64,000 bases of DNA from Dendrocalamus latiflorus (taxonomy: Eukaryota; Streptophyta; Magnoliopsida; Poales; Poaceae), in assembly GCA_017311315.1 (NCBI GenBank), contig CM029660.1, positions 14,247,430 to 14,311,429 on the forward strand, read 5' to 3'. Both the position numbers and the translations under genes were made by a program. The notes below the pieces were generated by a model that made no database searches, was not told the DNA's origin, and saw only the letters and a list, made by a program, of their open reading frames with translations. Shown piece after piece: positions 32,381-43,270 of this stretch. Numbering within the stretch: position 1 is the stretch's first letter; every line of letters begins with the position of its first letter.

Positions 32381-35300
32381 TCCTCCCCCTCTTGAAGCGG
32401 AGTTGTCCTCAACTCGGCCTCATCTTCCTCTCCCAAGTATGGCTTCAAATATGAAATGTTAAAGGTGGGACTAACCACAAACTCGGGAGGCAACTCAAGT
32501 TTATATGCATTATCATTTATCTTCCCAACTATCTTAAAAGGACCAGCAGCTCTAGGCATCAATTTCGACTTTCTTAACTCAGGAAATCTATCATTTCTCA
32601 AGTGCAACCAAACAAAATCACCCGGTTCAAGTTTAACTTCCTTTCTACCTTTACTACCAGTAATCCTATATTTTTCATTCATCTTTTCAATGTTTGCCTT
32701 AGTAGTCTCATGCATTTTGACAATAAAATCAGCACGCTCCTTAGCATCATTATAAACTCTCTCACTAGTAGGCAAAGGCAAAATATCAATAGGGGCACGA
32801 GGATTGAATCCATACACTACCTGAAAAGGACTTACCTTGGTGGTGGAGTGTTCCGCTCGATTATATGCGAACTCAACATGCGGCAAACACTCTTCCCACA
32901 GCTTCAAATTATTCTTCAAAACAGCTCTCAACATGGTAGACAATGTGCGGTTCACCACCTCGGTTTGGCCATCAGTTTGTGGGTGACATGTTGTAGAGAA
33001 CAACAACTTTGTACCCAACTTGTTCCATAGAGTACGCCAAAAGTGACTCAAGAACTTGGCATCACGATCTGAAACAATAGTAGAAGGCATACCATGCAAA
33101 CGAACTATCTCTTTGAAAAAGAGGTCAGCAATATGAACGGCATCATCGGTTTTATGACATGGTATAAAGTGAGCCATCTTAGAAAAACGATCCACAACAA
33201 CAAAAATACTATCCCTTCCCCTCTTGGTCCTGGGCAATCCTAAAACAAAGTCCATAGAAATATCGGCTCACGGAATAGAAGGAACAGGAAGAGGCATATA
33301 TAACCCATGTGGATTCAAGCGAGACTTAGCTTTTTGACATGTAGTGCAGCGAGCCACAAACCGCTCAACATCTCGCCTCATCTTTGGCCAAAAGAAGTGT
33401 GTGGCCAGAATGTCCTCCGTCTTCTTAGCACCAAAATGTCCCATCAAACCGCCTCCATGCGCCTCCTGCAACAACAAAAGACGAACGGAACCAACTGGAA
33501 TGCATAGGCGGTTAGCTCTAAACAAAAATCCATCATTGATCACGAATTTATTCCATACTTGTCCCTCTTTACAATGCAACAAGACATCCTTAAAATCATC
33601 ATCAAAAGCATATTGTGCTTTAATAGTTTCAAGACCAAAAATGCGACAATCAAGTTGAGACAACATGGTATAGCGTCGAGACAAAGCATCAGCAATCACA
33701 TTATCCTTTCCTTTCTTGTGTTTAATGACATAAGGAAAAGATTCAATAAATTCAACCCACTTAGCATGTCTACGATTCAAATTGGTTTGACTACGAATAT
33801 GCTTAAGTGATTCATGATCGGAATGAATGACAAATTCTTTAGGCCATAAATAGTGTTGCCACGTCTCTAAAGAACGAACAAGAGCATACAATTCTTTATC
33901 ATACGTGGAATAATTAAGAGCAGGACCATTCAATTTTTCACTAAAGTAGGCAACAGGTTTGCCTTCTTGCATCAAAACACCACCAATACCAATTCCGCTA
34001 GCATCACATTCCAGCTCAAAAGTCTTACCAAAATCCGGAAGTTGGAGCAATGGTGCGTGTGTAAGCTTGTCCTTCAAAAGATTAAAGGACTCCTCTTGTG
34101 ATGGCCCCCAATGGAACACAACGGCCTTCTTTGTCAACTCAATCAACGGTGTCGCAATGGTGCTGAATTCCTTGACAAAGCGGCGATAAAATCCGGCAAG
34201 GCCAAGAAAACTCCTTACTTGGGAGACCGTCGTGGGCGTGGGCCAACTCCATATCGCTTCTACCTTGGCTTTATCAACCTCAATTCCCTGCGGAGTCACA
34301 ACATAGCCAAGAAAAGAGACTCGATCCGTGCAAAAGGTGCACTTCTCAAGGTTACCAAACAAACGTGCATCTCTCAAAGCATTAAAAACAACACGTAAGT
34401 GATTCAAATGTTCATCCATGGACTTGCTATAAATCAAGATATCATCAAAGTAAACAACCACAAATTTTCCAATGAAAGGACGTAAAACCTCGTTCATTAA
34501 TATCATGAAAGTGCTAGGTGCATTAGTTAAACCAAAAGGCATGACTAACCACTCATACAAGCCGAACTTAGTTTTAAAAGCAGTTTTCCATTCATCGCCA
34601 AGTTTCATTCTTATTTGGTGGTATCCACTACGCAAGTCAATCTTTGTGAAAATTACAGCACCACACAACTCATCAAGCATGTCGTCTAGCCTAGGAATAG
34701 GATGACGATACCTTATAGTAATGTTGTTAATGGCTCTACAATCTACACACATACGCCAAGAACCATCTTTTTTGGGAACCAAAAGAACAGGAACAGCACA
34801 AGGACTAAGGCTCTCACGTACGTACCCACGGTCCAAAAGGTCTTGGACTTGTCGCTGAATCTCCTTAGTCTCTTCAGGATTGGTCCTGTATGCCGCACGG
34901 TTTGGCAAACTCGCTCCAGGAATCAAGTCAATCTGGTGCTCAATCCCTCGAATGGGTGGAAGTCCTGGAGGTATCTCATCAGGGAAAACATCTCTAAACT
35001 CCTGCAAAAGGTTAGTGACAGGAGCAGGCAAAGTGCAAGGCATATTATCAAGAGAAAATAAAGCATCTTTGCACACAAAAGCATAGCATGTATCATTAAC
35101 ATCATCAATTTCAGCAAGGTCTGATTTTGTGGCAAGCATAACAGAATTTTTCAAATGAATTACTTGCTGTTTTTCAGATTTATCATGTTCCTTTTGATCA
35201 TTAGCAGCAGCAGCTCTCGCCCTATCAGCCTCTATAATCTCAGTTGGGGTCAAAGGCAGTAAAGTAACTTTCTTTCCCTTATGCATAAAAGTGTATTTGT

Positions 35301-37020
35301 TACTACTACCATGGTGTAAAGCATCATTATCAAATTCCCAAGGTCGACCCAATAAAAGAGAGCATGCTTGCATGGGAACCACATCACAATCAACATAATC
35401 AGCATAACCACCAATGGAAAAATGGACTCGGCATGTTTGCGTTACCTTAGCTTTTCCAGAATCATTTAACCACTGAATATGGTATGGATGTGGATGCGGT
35501 CGCGTGGTCAAGCCAAGCTTCTTGACCAAATCAGAACTCACCAAGTTGTTGCAGCTTCCTCCATCAATGATGACACGTGCGCGCCGGTTGTTGATTGCGA
35601 AGAAAGTCTGAAACAAATTATGGCGTTGAAGCTTATCGGGTTGTTGTACCTGTGTGCTGAGGACTCGCTGCACAATGATGCTCCGTAGCGTCGCTGTGGA
35701 CGCCCCACCAAGGACCAGGTCGTCATCACCACCGCCATTTTCGTCCGAGGCAGCAGCAACATCATCATCCTCCTCAACATCCGAAGTGCTGATGTAGCCT
35801 CCATCTTCTGTGGCGATGTATGCCCGTTGGCTAGGGCAATTCTTCTGCACATGACCAAGCCCATGGCAGCGGTGGCACTGAATGTCGGAGGAGCGGCCCG
35901 TTGAAGCCACGGAAGAAGAACTCTTGGCTGGAACCTGCAAGAAATTTTTTGAAGCATCTGCAAAGCGTGACGTGGAAGGTGGCTTCGGTGGCGCTGCTGC
36001 AATCTTGTTCACAGGTGGTGGAGGAGAACGAAAACTCGAAGAAGACTTGGGCAGTCCCGTCGATGTAGTCGTGCGCGGCGTGTAGAAGGGTCGTCCGATG
36101 CTTGCCTTCGCTGATTCCTTGCGTCCCTGCAATTCTTTTTCTGCAAGCATAGCAAGCTGGAACAACTGGTTGACAGTAGTAAATTCTTTATAATCAACAA
36201 TGTCCTGAATTTCACGCCGTAACCCCCCGTAGAAACGACAAATCTTATCATCCGTGTCCTCAACAACCCCACAACGCATCATACCCTTTTGAAGCTCAGC
36301 ATAATAGTCCTGAACAGAACGATCACCTTGTTCTAAGCGCTGCAATTTTTTTCTCAAATCAAGTTTATATGTGGGAGGAACAAAACGATTACGCATATCT
36401 TCTTTTAACCGCTCCCATGTATCAGGTTGTAAGCGCATGTTACTTAGTTCATTCCACCAGATAATAGCAAAGTCCTTAAACTCACTAGTAGCTTGTCTAA
36501 CTCTATGTTGTTCAGGAACCAAGTGAGAATTAAATTTCTGCTCTACCGTCATCTCCCAATCAAGATATATATCAGCATCGTAAAGACCAGCAAAAGATGG
36601 AATGGTAAACTTGACTTTAGCAAAAGGGTCATCGTTACCATGACGGTTCTGGTTATTACCTCCCATACCATGTCGGTTTTGCTGAAGACGCCGACGTAGT
36701 CGTGCATCTTGTGTCGCCCGCTGATCAATGTTGCCATCCGCATCATACACTGTGTCATCATCACGACGATGACCGTCATTGACTGGTGGCAGGCGTGCCT
36801 CCAATGTGTCCATCCGACCAGTGAGGTCAGCCAACCGCCGCTCCACCCGCTCAATGCCTTCCGTGGTGTTCAACTTGGCAATGGCGGCGACGATTGTGTC
36901 CATTCTCGCACCGAGATCAGTGATTGAAGCATTTTGTTTGTCGAGCGCAGCTTGTAGATGGCCGCGACTAACACACTCGTTGAAATCGACCGGTGTCGCG
37001 TCACCTTCGTCTCCTGCCAT
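32071..37020 (-). pseudogene. Chromovirus gag-pol, one in-frame stop
   Basis: The frame starts at ATG 37020 and is open to a TGA at 33268-33270 (about 1250 codons), then continues in the same frame to 32071. Domains in order: gag (residues ~130-300); CCHC zinc knuckle CHRCHGLGHVQKNC (~382-395); protease with IIDGGSCNNL (~484); reverse transcriptase with VVYFDDILIYS (~855); RNase H with ECDASGIGIGGVLMQ; integrase HHCC finger ending CTTCQKAKS; then, after the stop, the integrase core with IVSDRDAKFLS and PQTDGQTEVVNRT. No classical chromodomain is seen at the C-terminus, which ends with a short Arg/Ala-rich extension reading into the LTR; this favours a CRM-like lineage, a guess from pattern. 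All catalytic motifs look intact apart from the single nonsense codon. Confidence 0.92.
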
Positions 37021-38333
37021 GGTTAGTGGAAACACAGAGAAAACAAAAGGATTATCCCTATCAACTAGAAAGGAAGGACAGTGGAAATCCGCAAAGGAAG
37101 TGGCTTACCAAGCTCTTACAAGTGTTCTTACCATCGCAAACAGTAGGTGGTACAACCGGTGGCTGGTTCGTGATACCTAGAGGGTGTGACCCGGCGATTG
37201 CAAGGGTCAAAACTGTGTTGTCCGGAAGTATGTATATGGAGCTTGGAAGGCCAAATATGTTAGTGGAACACAAGTCAATAACAGATAGTAATGCTGAATA
37301 AATGTCCAAAGCACTAGTTCTAGTTGCTGGTCTAAATGTGTCCTATATCAGGATTAAGATATGATGATCAAGGAGTAAGGCAAAGACAACAACAAAGATG
37401 GCCAGGCACTGAGAGACTTAATTCAGCATAAGCACAAAACAAATGAAGCTCTGTCCCCTAAAACTGTGCTCTGTCCAGTTTTTCTCTTTTTTCTTTCTTT
37501 CTTTCTTTTTTTTTTGCCACGGATAGCACTTTTCTCTCTCTTCTCTACTAAGCCGAAATTTTTCTTTTTTGTGTCTTTTTAATTTTATTTTTTTCACAGA
37601 GCAGAGCACAGAAATAGGAACCACACAAAGTTTCAACTCAATCTGATGTAAGGTGTGGCCTACAGAAAATAATGAATGTGCTGGAAATTCGGTGATTCAA
37701 TTTCGGAGCTCGAGTACTGCACTTTCCAGGCCGAATTTGGGCAAACTAAATTCGCCGAAACCCGACAAAGTCTGGTCGGTTTCGGATGCAAAATTTAATT
37801 TCACCCAATTTCAAAAAAAAATCTCCTGATTTCGAGTCTGTATGCAAAAGTTATGGTCGTTTGAAGATGGGACTCCGAGTTATGGTTTTTGTGGAGGCCG
37901 AAACGAAATCGGGTGGAGGGAATTGGTGGAAATTGGTGGCAGAAGCTCGGGGAATGGTGGGGGATGATACTGTGTGATCACGAGACACGAAGGATGACTC
38001 AAACAGAGGGTGGGATATGGGTGGGAAAACAAAAACAGAGGGTGGAATACGCGATGGATGACGGCTAGGGTTTGTATGGGATGAAGCGGAAGCAAGACAA
38101 CCCGAAATAAAACACAATCTAAACCAGCAACACAACTCAACTAAGGACACAAACTCAACACTACGGACTCTGGAATCAAATTGTGCAAAGGCTAAACGAG
38201 ATCTAGGACAGGAAACAACCTATGACTACAATTGTTTTTTGTAGGGCTTTTTCATGGACTCTAGGATGAAACCGAAAACAACAAAGGAGGGTAACGCGAA
38301 CCTGAAGGAACATCTGAAGCTCTGATTACCACT
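37021..38333 (-). other. Untranslated leader of the chromovirus
   Basis: Between the primer-binding site and gag. Contains a T-rich tract with CTTTCTTTCTTTC repeats near 37490. No conserved frame. Confidence 0.7.
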
Positions 38334-39250
38334 TGATGGGAACGGGGTCCCGATCTTCCAACAGGTTCTGGATATGTTCGATTTGGTGGAGACGCGACAC
38401 AAATCGATCCGGCTTCCGAACAACACGTCCCGAACCCCGCAATCGCAGCACCACGTCTCCTCAGGTTATCAACCGTGCGCAGCCCGATTGACCTCGCCAA
38501 GAAGGCTAATCCTCGCCTGCGAATTGAAGAACACAAGCAAGAACAAGGAAGAACACAACTGAAATGCAGATGTATTGATTTAGCACTCGAAAGTTGGGGT
38601 CTCACAAACCGATGAACGGCGAAACTGTTCAAGATAGAATTAATCTAAGCAAAACCCAACCCTAATGGTGAGGGTGGCGGCTGGATATAAAGGAGTTAGG
38701 GGCGTGCAAAACCCCTGGACGCGCCCCTAATGGGCTCCAACACGATACAAAGCCGAACGGCCCAAAGACGGTGGCGCAGCACCCTGACAGATTCTGAACG
38801 CCCACTTGTTTCGACGATTCCCGTTGACTCAGAAGGACTTTTGACATGGGACCAGAGCCATTGGAAAGGTAGTCTTCTCAGCTTTCCATACATATGTGGA
38901 ACGTCCAAAACGGAGTCCGGATGCGATCTGGGCGTCCGTTTTAGTGCGGTCTGGTCCTGGACTCCGAATTGGATTCGAAGTCGGCTTGAGTTGGACCTCC
39001 ATCATGATTCGACCACCCTTGCTGGACTTGTGCGCCTCGTAGCCCTTCTCCAAGTACTTCTAGGTCCTCTCCATGGTTCCTAATCATAATTAAATCATTA
39101 GGTAGCAATCGATTCTCAAATGAACAAAAAGAAGTACTTAGGAACGAGCTCACCTGTAAATTCAATTGTCGGGCGCGAGCTCTAGTGATTGGTCCTTGAA
39201 TGTCAAGTGGAGGAGTGTTGTGTGTATCTGACGAAGTGATGTCCTCATCA
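38334..39250 (-). repeat. 5' LTR of the chromovirus
   Basis: 917 bp; low-coordinate end abuts the primer-binding site, high-coordinate end abuts GATAT. Confidence 0.95.
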
Positions 39251-39255
39251 GATAT

Positions 39256-40010
39256 GCCCTAGAGGCAATCATGGAGATGATTGTATCACTTCTGTGTTTA
39301 TGATATTTTGAATAATATGTTATTTTGTCTCTTGAATAAATGTCTTTCATATTAATCAACAAGTATGTAACTTGTTTGTCGAACTCTTTATTTATGTTTT
39401 GATGTTATTCTAAATTATCCTTGATCTTATGTCATTATGTGGAACAATTATGATTTATAAATCAGAACATGTATTGATTAATGATCATGTTTCATGGATC
39501 ATAGATATAGAATACATCAATAATGTGGATACATGTTAGAGAACATGGTGTTAGATTGACCCCACCATGAGACACTACGAGAATTGTTATATTTCTAAGT
39601 GTCATCAGTTGGCCTCATACATAGTGTATGTAGGATTCTTAGACCTGAGATCATTATTGTTTTCTATGAATGTAATAGTTCACTTAGGGGTAGTCAAACA
39701 CTACTCCGTAACTGGGTGATCATAAAGGTACCTTTCAGATTTACTATGAAATATACGGAGGAATATGAGCGATCAAGATGGAATTTGCCCCTCCTATATA
39801 ATGAGAGAGATATCTCTAGACCCCTCAATGTGGTTGGATTAAAGAAGTGCATGGCTATGTCAAATGTGGTTAAGGAGTCAATCACAATTGAGTAACCCAC
39901 TACAGATTTAAGTGAAGAATCGAGCTACCATAGAGGATGACACACTTCTCATCTTGAGTTCGATATGGTATTATGAGGCAAAGGGATCGATATATAAGCA
40001 CTATATAGAT
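39256..40010 (+). repeat. Angela/BARE-like copia LTR, split by the chromovirus
   Basis: The segment starting GCCCTAGAGGCAATCATGG is the well-known start of Angela/BARE-type LTRs. Its first bases, TGTTAGTGATAT, lie at 31452-31463 on the other side of the chromovirus, which therefore inserted about 12 bp into this LTR. The right boundary is uncertain. No Angela coding region is present. Confidence 0.75.
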
Positions 40011-40379
40011 TCGTCCAATGTGATCTTTATATATATTTGGAAGTTGTATCGTGCTGGGCTGGACCAGCGCATTGTGTCGAGGTGTTAACCCAAATATGGT
40101 ACTCCCAATAGGACCGAACCAGCATGTCCCGTTCATTCGTGCCATACAATATTTGGATCGGGCCAACAGGCCGGGACGATTGGACAGGTCTAGGTGCGTT
40201 GGATCATAACTCGCAACATAACTAATCCACCAACCCATATTCATTGTTCAAGAAGGCGGCCTGGGTGGCCGCCTAGACGTCATGTAGGCGCTGGGCGGCA
40301 GGGTGCCACCCAGCCTTGGCCCCTAGTCGGGTGGCTGGGCGACGAGGCGGTCCAAGGCGGGGCCAGGCGGCCTAGGCGC

Positions 40380-40860
40380 GGTGGATGGGGCGACGCGGAG
40401 GGAACGGCGGGGATGGGGAAAACAGTTACCGCACACGTGGCCATCGTCGCCGGTGTCGACTCGCTGGATTCTGCATCACCATCTTCTCTCCGGACATCCG
40501 CCATCTTCTCTGCTTCGCCTCCCTTCCGGCGGAGGGCACATCTTCCCCCCGCCCGTCCGCCGCTCCCGTGGCCGCCACTGCCGGATCCGGACTCCCCGCG
40601 CCAGATCCCGCCGCTCCCGTGGCCGCCGGTGAGGGAGACGTCAGGTGGCGGGGGAGGCGCGCGGAGGGGATGCGGAAGGGATGACGGGGAGGGGGCGGCG
40701 GGGATGGGGTGGCGTGAAGGGAGCGGCGAGGGGGATGGGGCGGCGCGGAGGGCGCGCAGTGGGAGGCGGCGGGTTGGTGTGGGATGGGAAGGGGTTAGGG
40801 TTAGGCGGCGGGGTCGGGTCGGGGTTAGGCGGCGGGGTCGGTTGGGTGGGATGGGGAGGA
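40380..40860 (+). other. GC-rich cargo inside the MULE-like element
   Basis: Frames are long on both strands because of base composition. It could be an acquired first exon or promoter region, in Pack-MULE fashion, but I recognise no protein family. The 3' part is a GGCGGGGTCGG-type simple repeat. Confidence 0.35.
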
Positions 40861-40953
40861 GTTAGTAGGGTTATTTTTTTGTGATTTAGTCCTCAGGTTT
40901 TTAAAAATTACGAATAGACTTTTTTCTTAATGGATTTCTTTCAATCTAGACCT

Positions 40954-40955
<2 letters not shown>

Positions 40956-40993
<38 letters not shown>
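40956..40993. repeat. (TA)n microsatellite
   Basis: About 19 TA dinucleotides, adjoining the 40990-41185 copy of the dispersed repeat. Confidence 0.9.
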
Positions 40994-40995
<2 letters not shown>

Positions 40996-41185
40996 CGCTG
41001 AAATGGAGCACCATGGTGCCCGGGCACCAAGCCTCTCTGCCTTTGGATTGCTTTTAGATACGTGGTAGTACAATAGTATGGAAAGGAAGTCATTAACATG
41101 GTGAAAAGTCTTAATCATGGATGAAAAATCTCACTCATAGATGGAAAGTCTCACTCATGGAGCCTGGGCGCCATGGTACCCCTGT
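40990..41185. repeat. Second copy of the 12990-type dispersed repeat
   Basis: Inverted relative to 12990-13255. Contains GGTGCCCGGGCACC, a 14-bp perfect palindrome, near one end. Confidence 0.6.
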
Positions 41186-41449
41186 TATTTATACTATATA
41201 TAAGGTGAATTCTAGAATCTGAATTTCTAAAATTTGTTGAATCAGACACCCGAATCCTGATAACACTGATCATTGTTGCTCAAGGTAACAATTTTCTTTA
41301 TCTAAACAGCAAATATATATACACGATTGTTTATTTTCGCCTATTATCCTTATTTTTAATTCGGTCGCCTAGACCCCGCCTAGGCCCTATAGGCGCTAGT
41401 CCCTGCCTCGCCGCTTGTCTAGCGCCTTCTTGAATATTACCCATATTCA

Positions 41450-42170
41450 AGATGGTTGATGGAACTCTCGATGGCAAACCCTGTCACGGTTCCATGAGTA
41501 GCATCGCATTTTACAGTAACAGTTGTGCCGAAGTGATGCTTTGCCTGTTCTTGTTTTGTGTGCCATAGAAGGAACCATATGCTTGCGCCGTTGGCGTAAG
41601 AATCAGTTTTGGTGACACCATGACAGGATTAAATGAGGTTATCCTACCGTTTAAGCATCATACAAGTACCTAGAAATCAATTTTGCATCGTGGCACCAAG
41701 AAACGAGTGTTCGGATCTTGACCTGAGGCTCGAAGCTGAGGCTCTATTGTGGGATATGATAGAAAAAAATTGATTCTATGCCACAGTTTTAGAGCACAAG
41801 ACTTTCTAAAACTAAATATGGTCAAGACAAGGGAACTACTATTTGTGTTTTAGTGCATCTCCAATTCGATTAAAGAGCCCGATATCTTGACAATCTTCCT
41901 TTAGGGCTTGTTTGGCAAGAAGAGAATTATCCCTGGGAAACTTTATCCCCACTTGGATTGGCTTGATAATCCCGTGCTTTGTTCGGGTAGAAAAATTGGG
42001 CAGGGATCTTCCATGTTTAAAATTCAGAAACAAACCAGGAAATCCGAAATCAATTCAGAAAAGAAGGGAAAAAATACAAAAATCGGAGGGAGTGCCACCA
42101 AGAATTTTTTTTACGAATAATCTATTTTTTATTCGAAATACAGAAATATACCTTGCCAAAAAATTTTTAC
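41450..42170. other. Unassigned sequence
   Basis: No gene. A phrase like GGGCTTGTTTGGCAAG near 41903 resembles MITE termini, but I cannot find its partner with confidence. Confidence 0.35.
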
Positions 42171-42174
42171 AAAA

Positions 42175-42400
42175 ATAGGCGCCAGTCGCCTAATTGTCGG
42201 GCGACTGGAGCCTATCGCCCAACGGCCAAGCGACACGCAAGCAATCCGCTAGCCATTCGATGAATTATTGCAGTCTTCGAACGGTCGAGCGACCGGAATT
42301 GCTGTCGCCCATCGGTTAGGCGACTGCCAGACTGTCGAGCGACTGGAATTGTTGTCGCCCATCGGTTAGGCGACTGTGCTACCAGTCGCCCAACCCTTCG
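42175..42400. repeat. GTCGCC/GGCGAC subterminal repeat block
   Basis: Repeated phrases GTCGCCCATCGGTTAGGCGA (42304 and 42354) and several GCGACTGG/CCAGTCGCC motifs in both orientations. It lies upstream of the MULE transposase remnant and may be that element's terminal region. Confidence 0.6.
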
Positions 42401-42599
42401 GCGAATGGAAGCGTAGATAAAAAAGGGCACGGCCGAGGCCGCTCGACCGCGCTGTGAATAGAAGCGACAGAAGAACAGAAGAGAGGGCAGAAGAGAAAAG
42501 GAGACGACGAAGGAGAGGAGAAGGAGAGGAAACAAAAGAGAGGAGAGAAAAGGAAAGGGAGGGGAGGAGAGAAAAGGAAGAAGCAATCATAGGTAATTT

Positions 42600-43270
42600 T
42601 TTTCTTGTATTTTAAATTTTGTATATGCAGTAGATATATTATTTACAGTTAGTCTGAGTAGAAAATTGCAAATGTAGACAAAAATAGTTCAATTTTGGTA
42701 TAGAAAATTTAGTCAATTTTGGTATAGAAAAATAGTTTTAGAAAATTGGCAGCCGTAGTAGCATGTAGTTGTGTATAATTTAGCGAACATAGTTGTACAA
42801 AATTAGCATCATTAGCAAATTGGTATGCATACAAAATTGTAGTTGTAGAAAATTCAGTTAACGGTACGGACAAATTAATCGTCCGTAGAAATTTGTAGGT
42901 ATTACAAAATTCAGTGAATATTTATGTAAGAATTTCATAATTTGCTTTGTAAAAAACAATAATGCGTAATATTTATGATTAAATACGAATGAATGTAATA
43001 TCGTTAGTACATTGGAAAAATATGTGTACCATTGTAACTGGTATATAGGCATTTAAATTGACATGCCATGTAAATTGTCGAAACCATTAGAAATTATTTA
43101 CAGTAGGGGGCAACTCGAGTAGCGAGAAAAGTGCGGCGTCGGTGTGTGGGCTGCCAATAGAAAGCTAATACTACAAGGTTAGCGTAATTGGTTACGATAG
43201 GCAAACGGTCAGTGAAATGTGAATTGCAGTACATCAGTACTTTCGTAATGTGCGATACGATTTGACATGT
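42600..43270. other. AT-rich leader of the MULE
   Basis: Recurring AGAAAATT and AAAATTGG phrases; no coding signal. Probably the 5' UTR/intron of the transposase gene. Confidence 0.4.

Larger units (their letters stand above)
31464..39250 (-). mobile_element. Young Ty3-type chromovirus retrotransposon (minus orientation)
   Basis: LTRs of 917 bp lie at 31464-32380 and 38334-39250. The 5-bp duplication GATAT is at 31459-31463 and 39251-39255. In element orientation the LTRs start TGATGAGGAC and end CCCATCA. The primer-binding site next to the 5' LTR reads TGGTAATCAGAGC, and a purine-rich tract (AAGAGGGGGAGGA) precedes the 3' LTR. I count about 8 substitutions between the LTRs, under 1%, implying insertion within roughly the last half-million years at usual grass rates. 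The interior is one gag-pol frame broken by a single stop. The pol frame runs about 310 bp into the 3' LTR. Confidence 0.95.
40244..41438. mobile_element. MULE-like TIR element with GC-rich cargo
   Basis: The ends share TTCAAGAAGGCG in inverted orientation, within longer GGCG/CTAGGC-rich arms. The 11-bp sequence ACCCATATTCA occurs on both flanks (40233-40243 and 41439-41449), a length fitting Mutator-like elements (9-11 bp). No transposase. The interior has a GC-rich block (about 40380-40860) and then a copy of the 12990-type repeat beside a (TA)n tract. Confidence 0.7.

Noticed and set aside
40793..40812. Telomere-like GGTTAGGGTTAGG
   Set aside because: Only two units inside a longer GGCGGGGTCGG simple repeat; not a telomeric tract.
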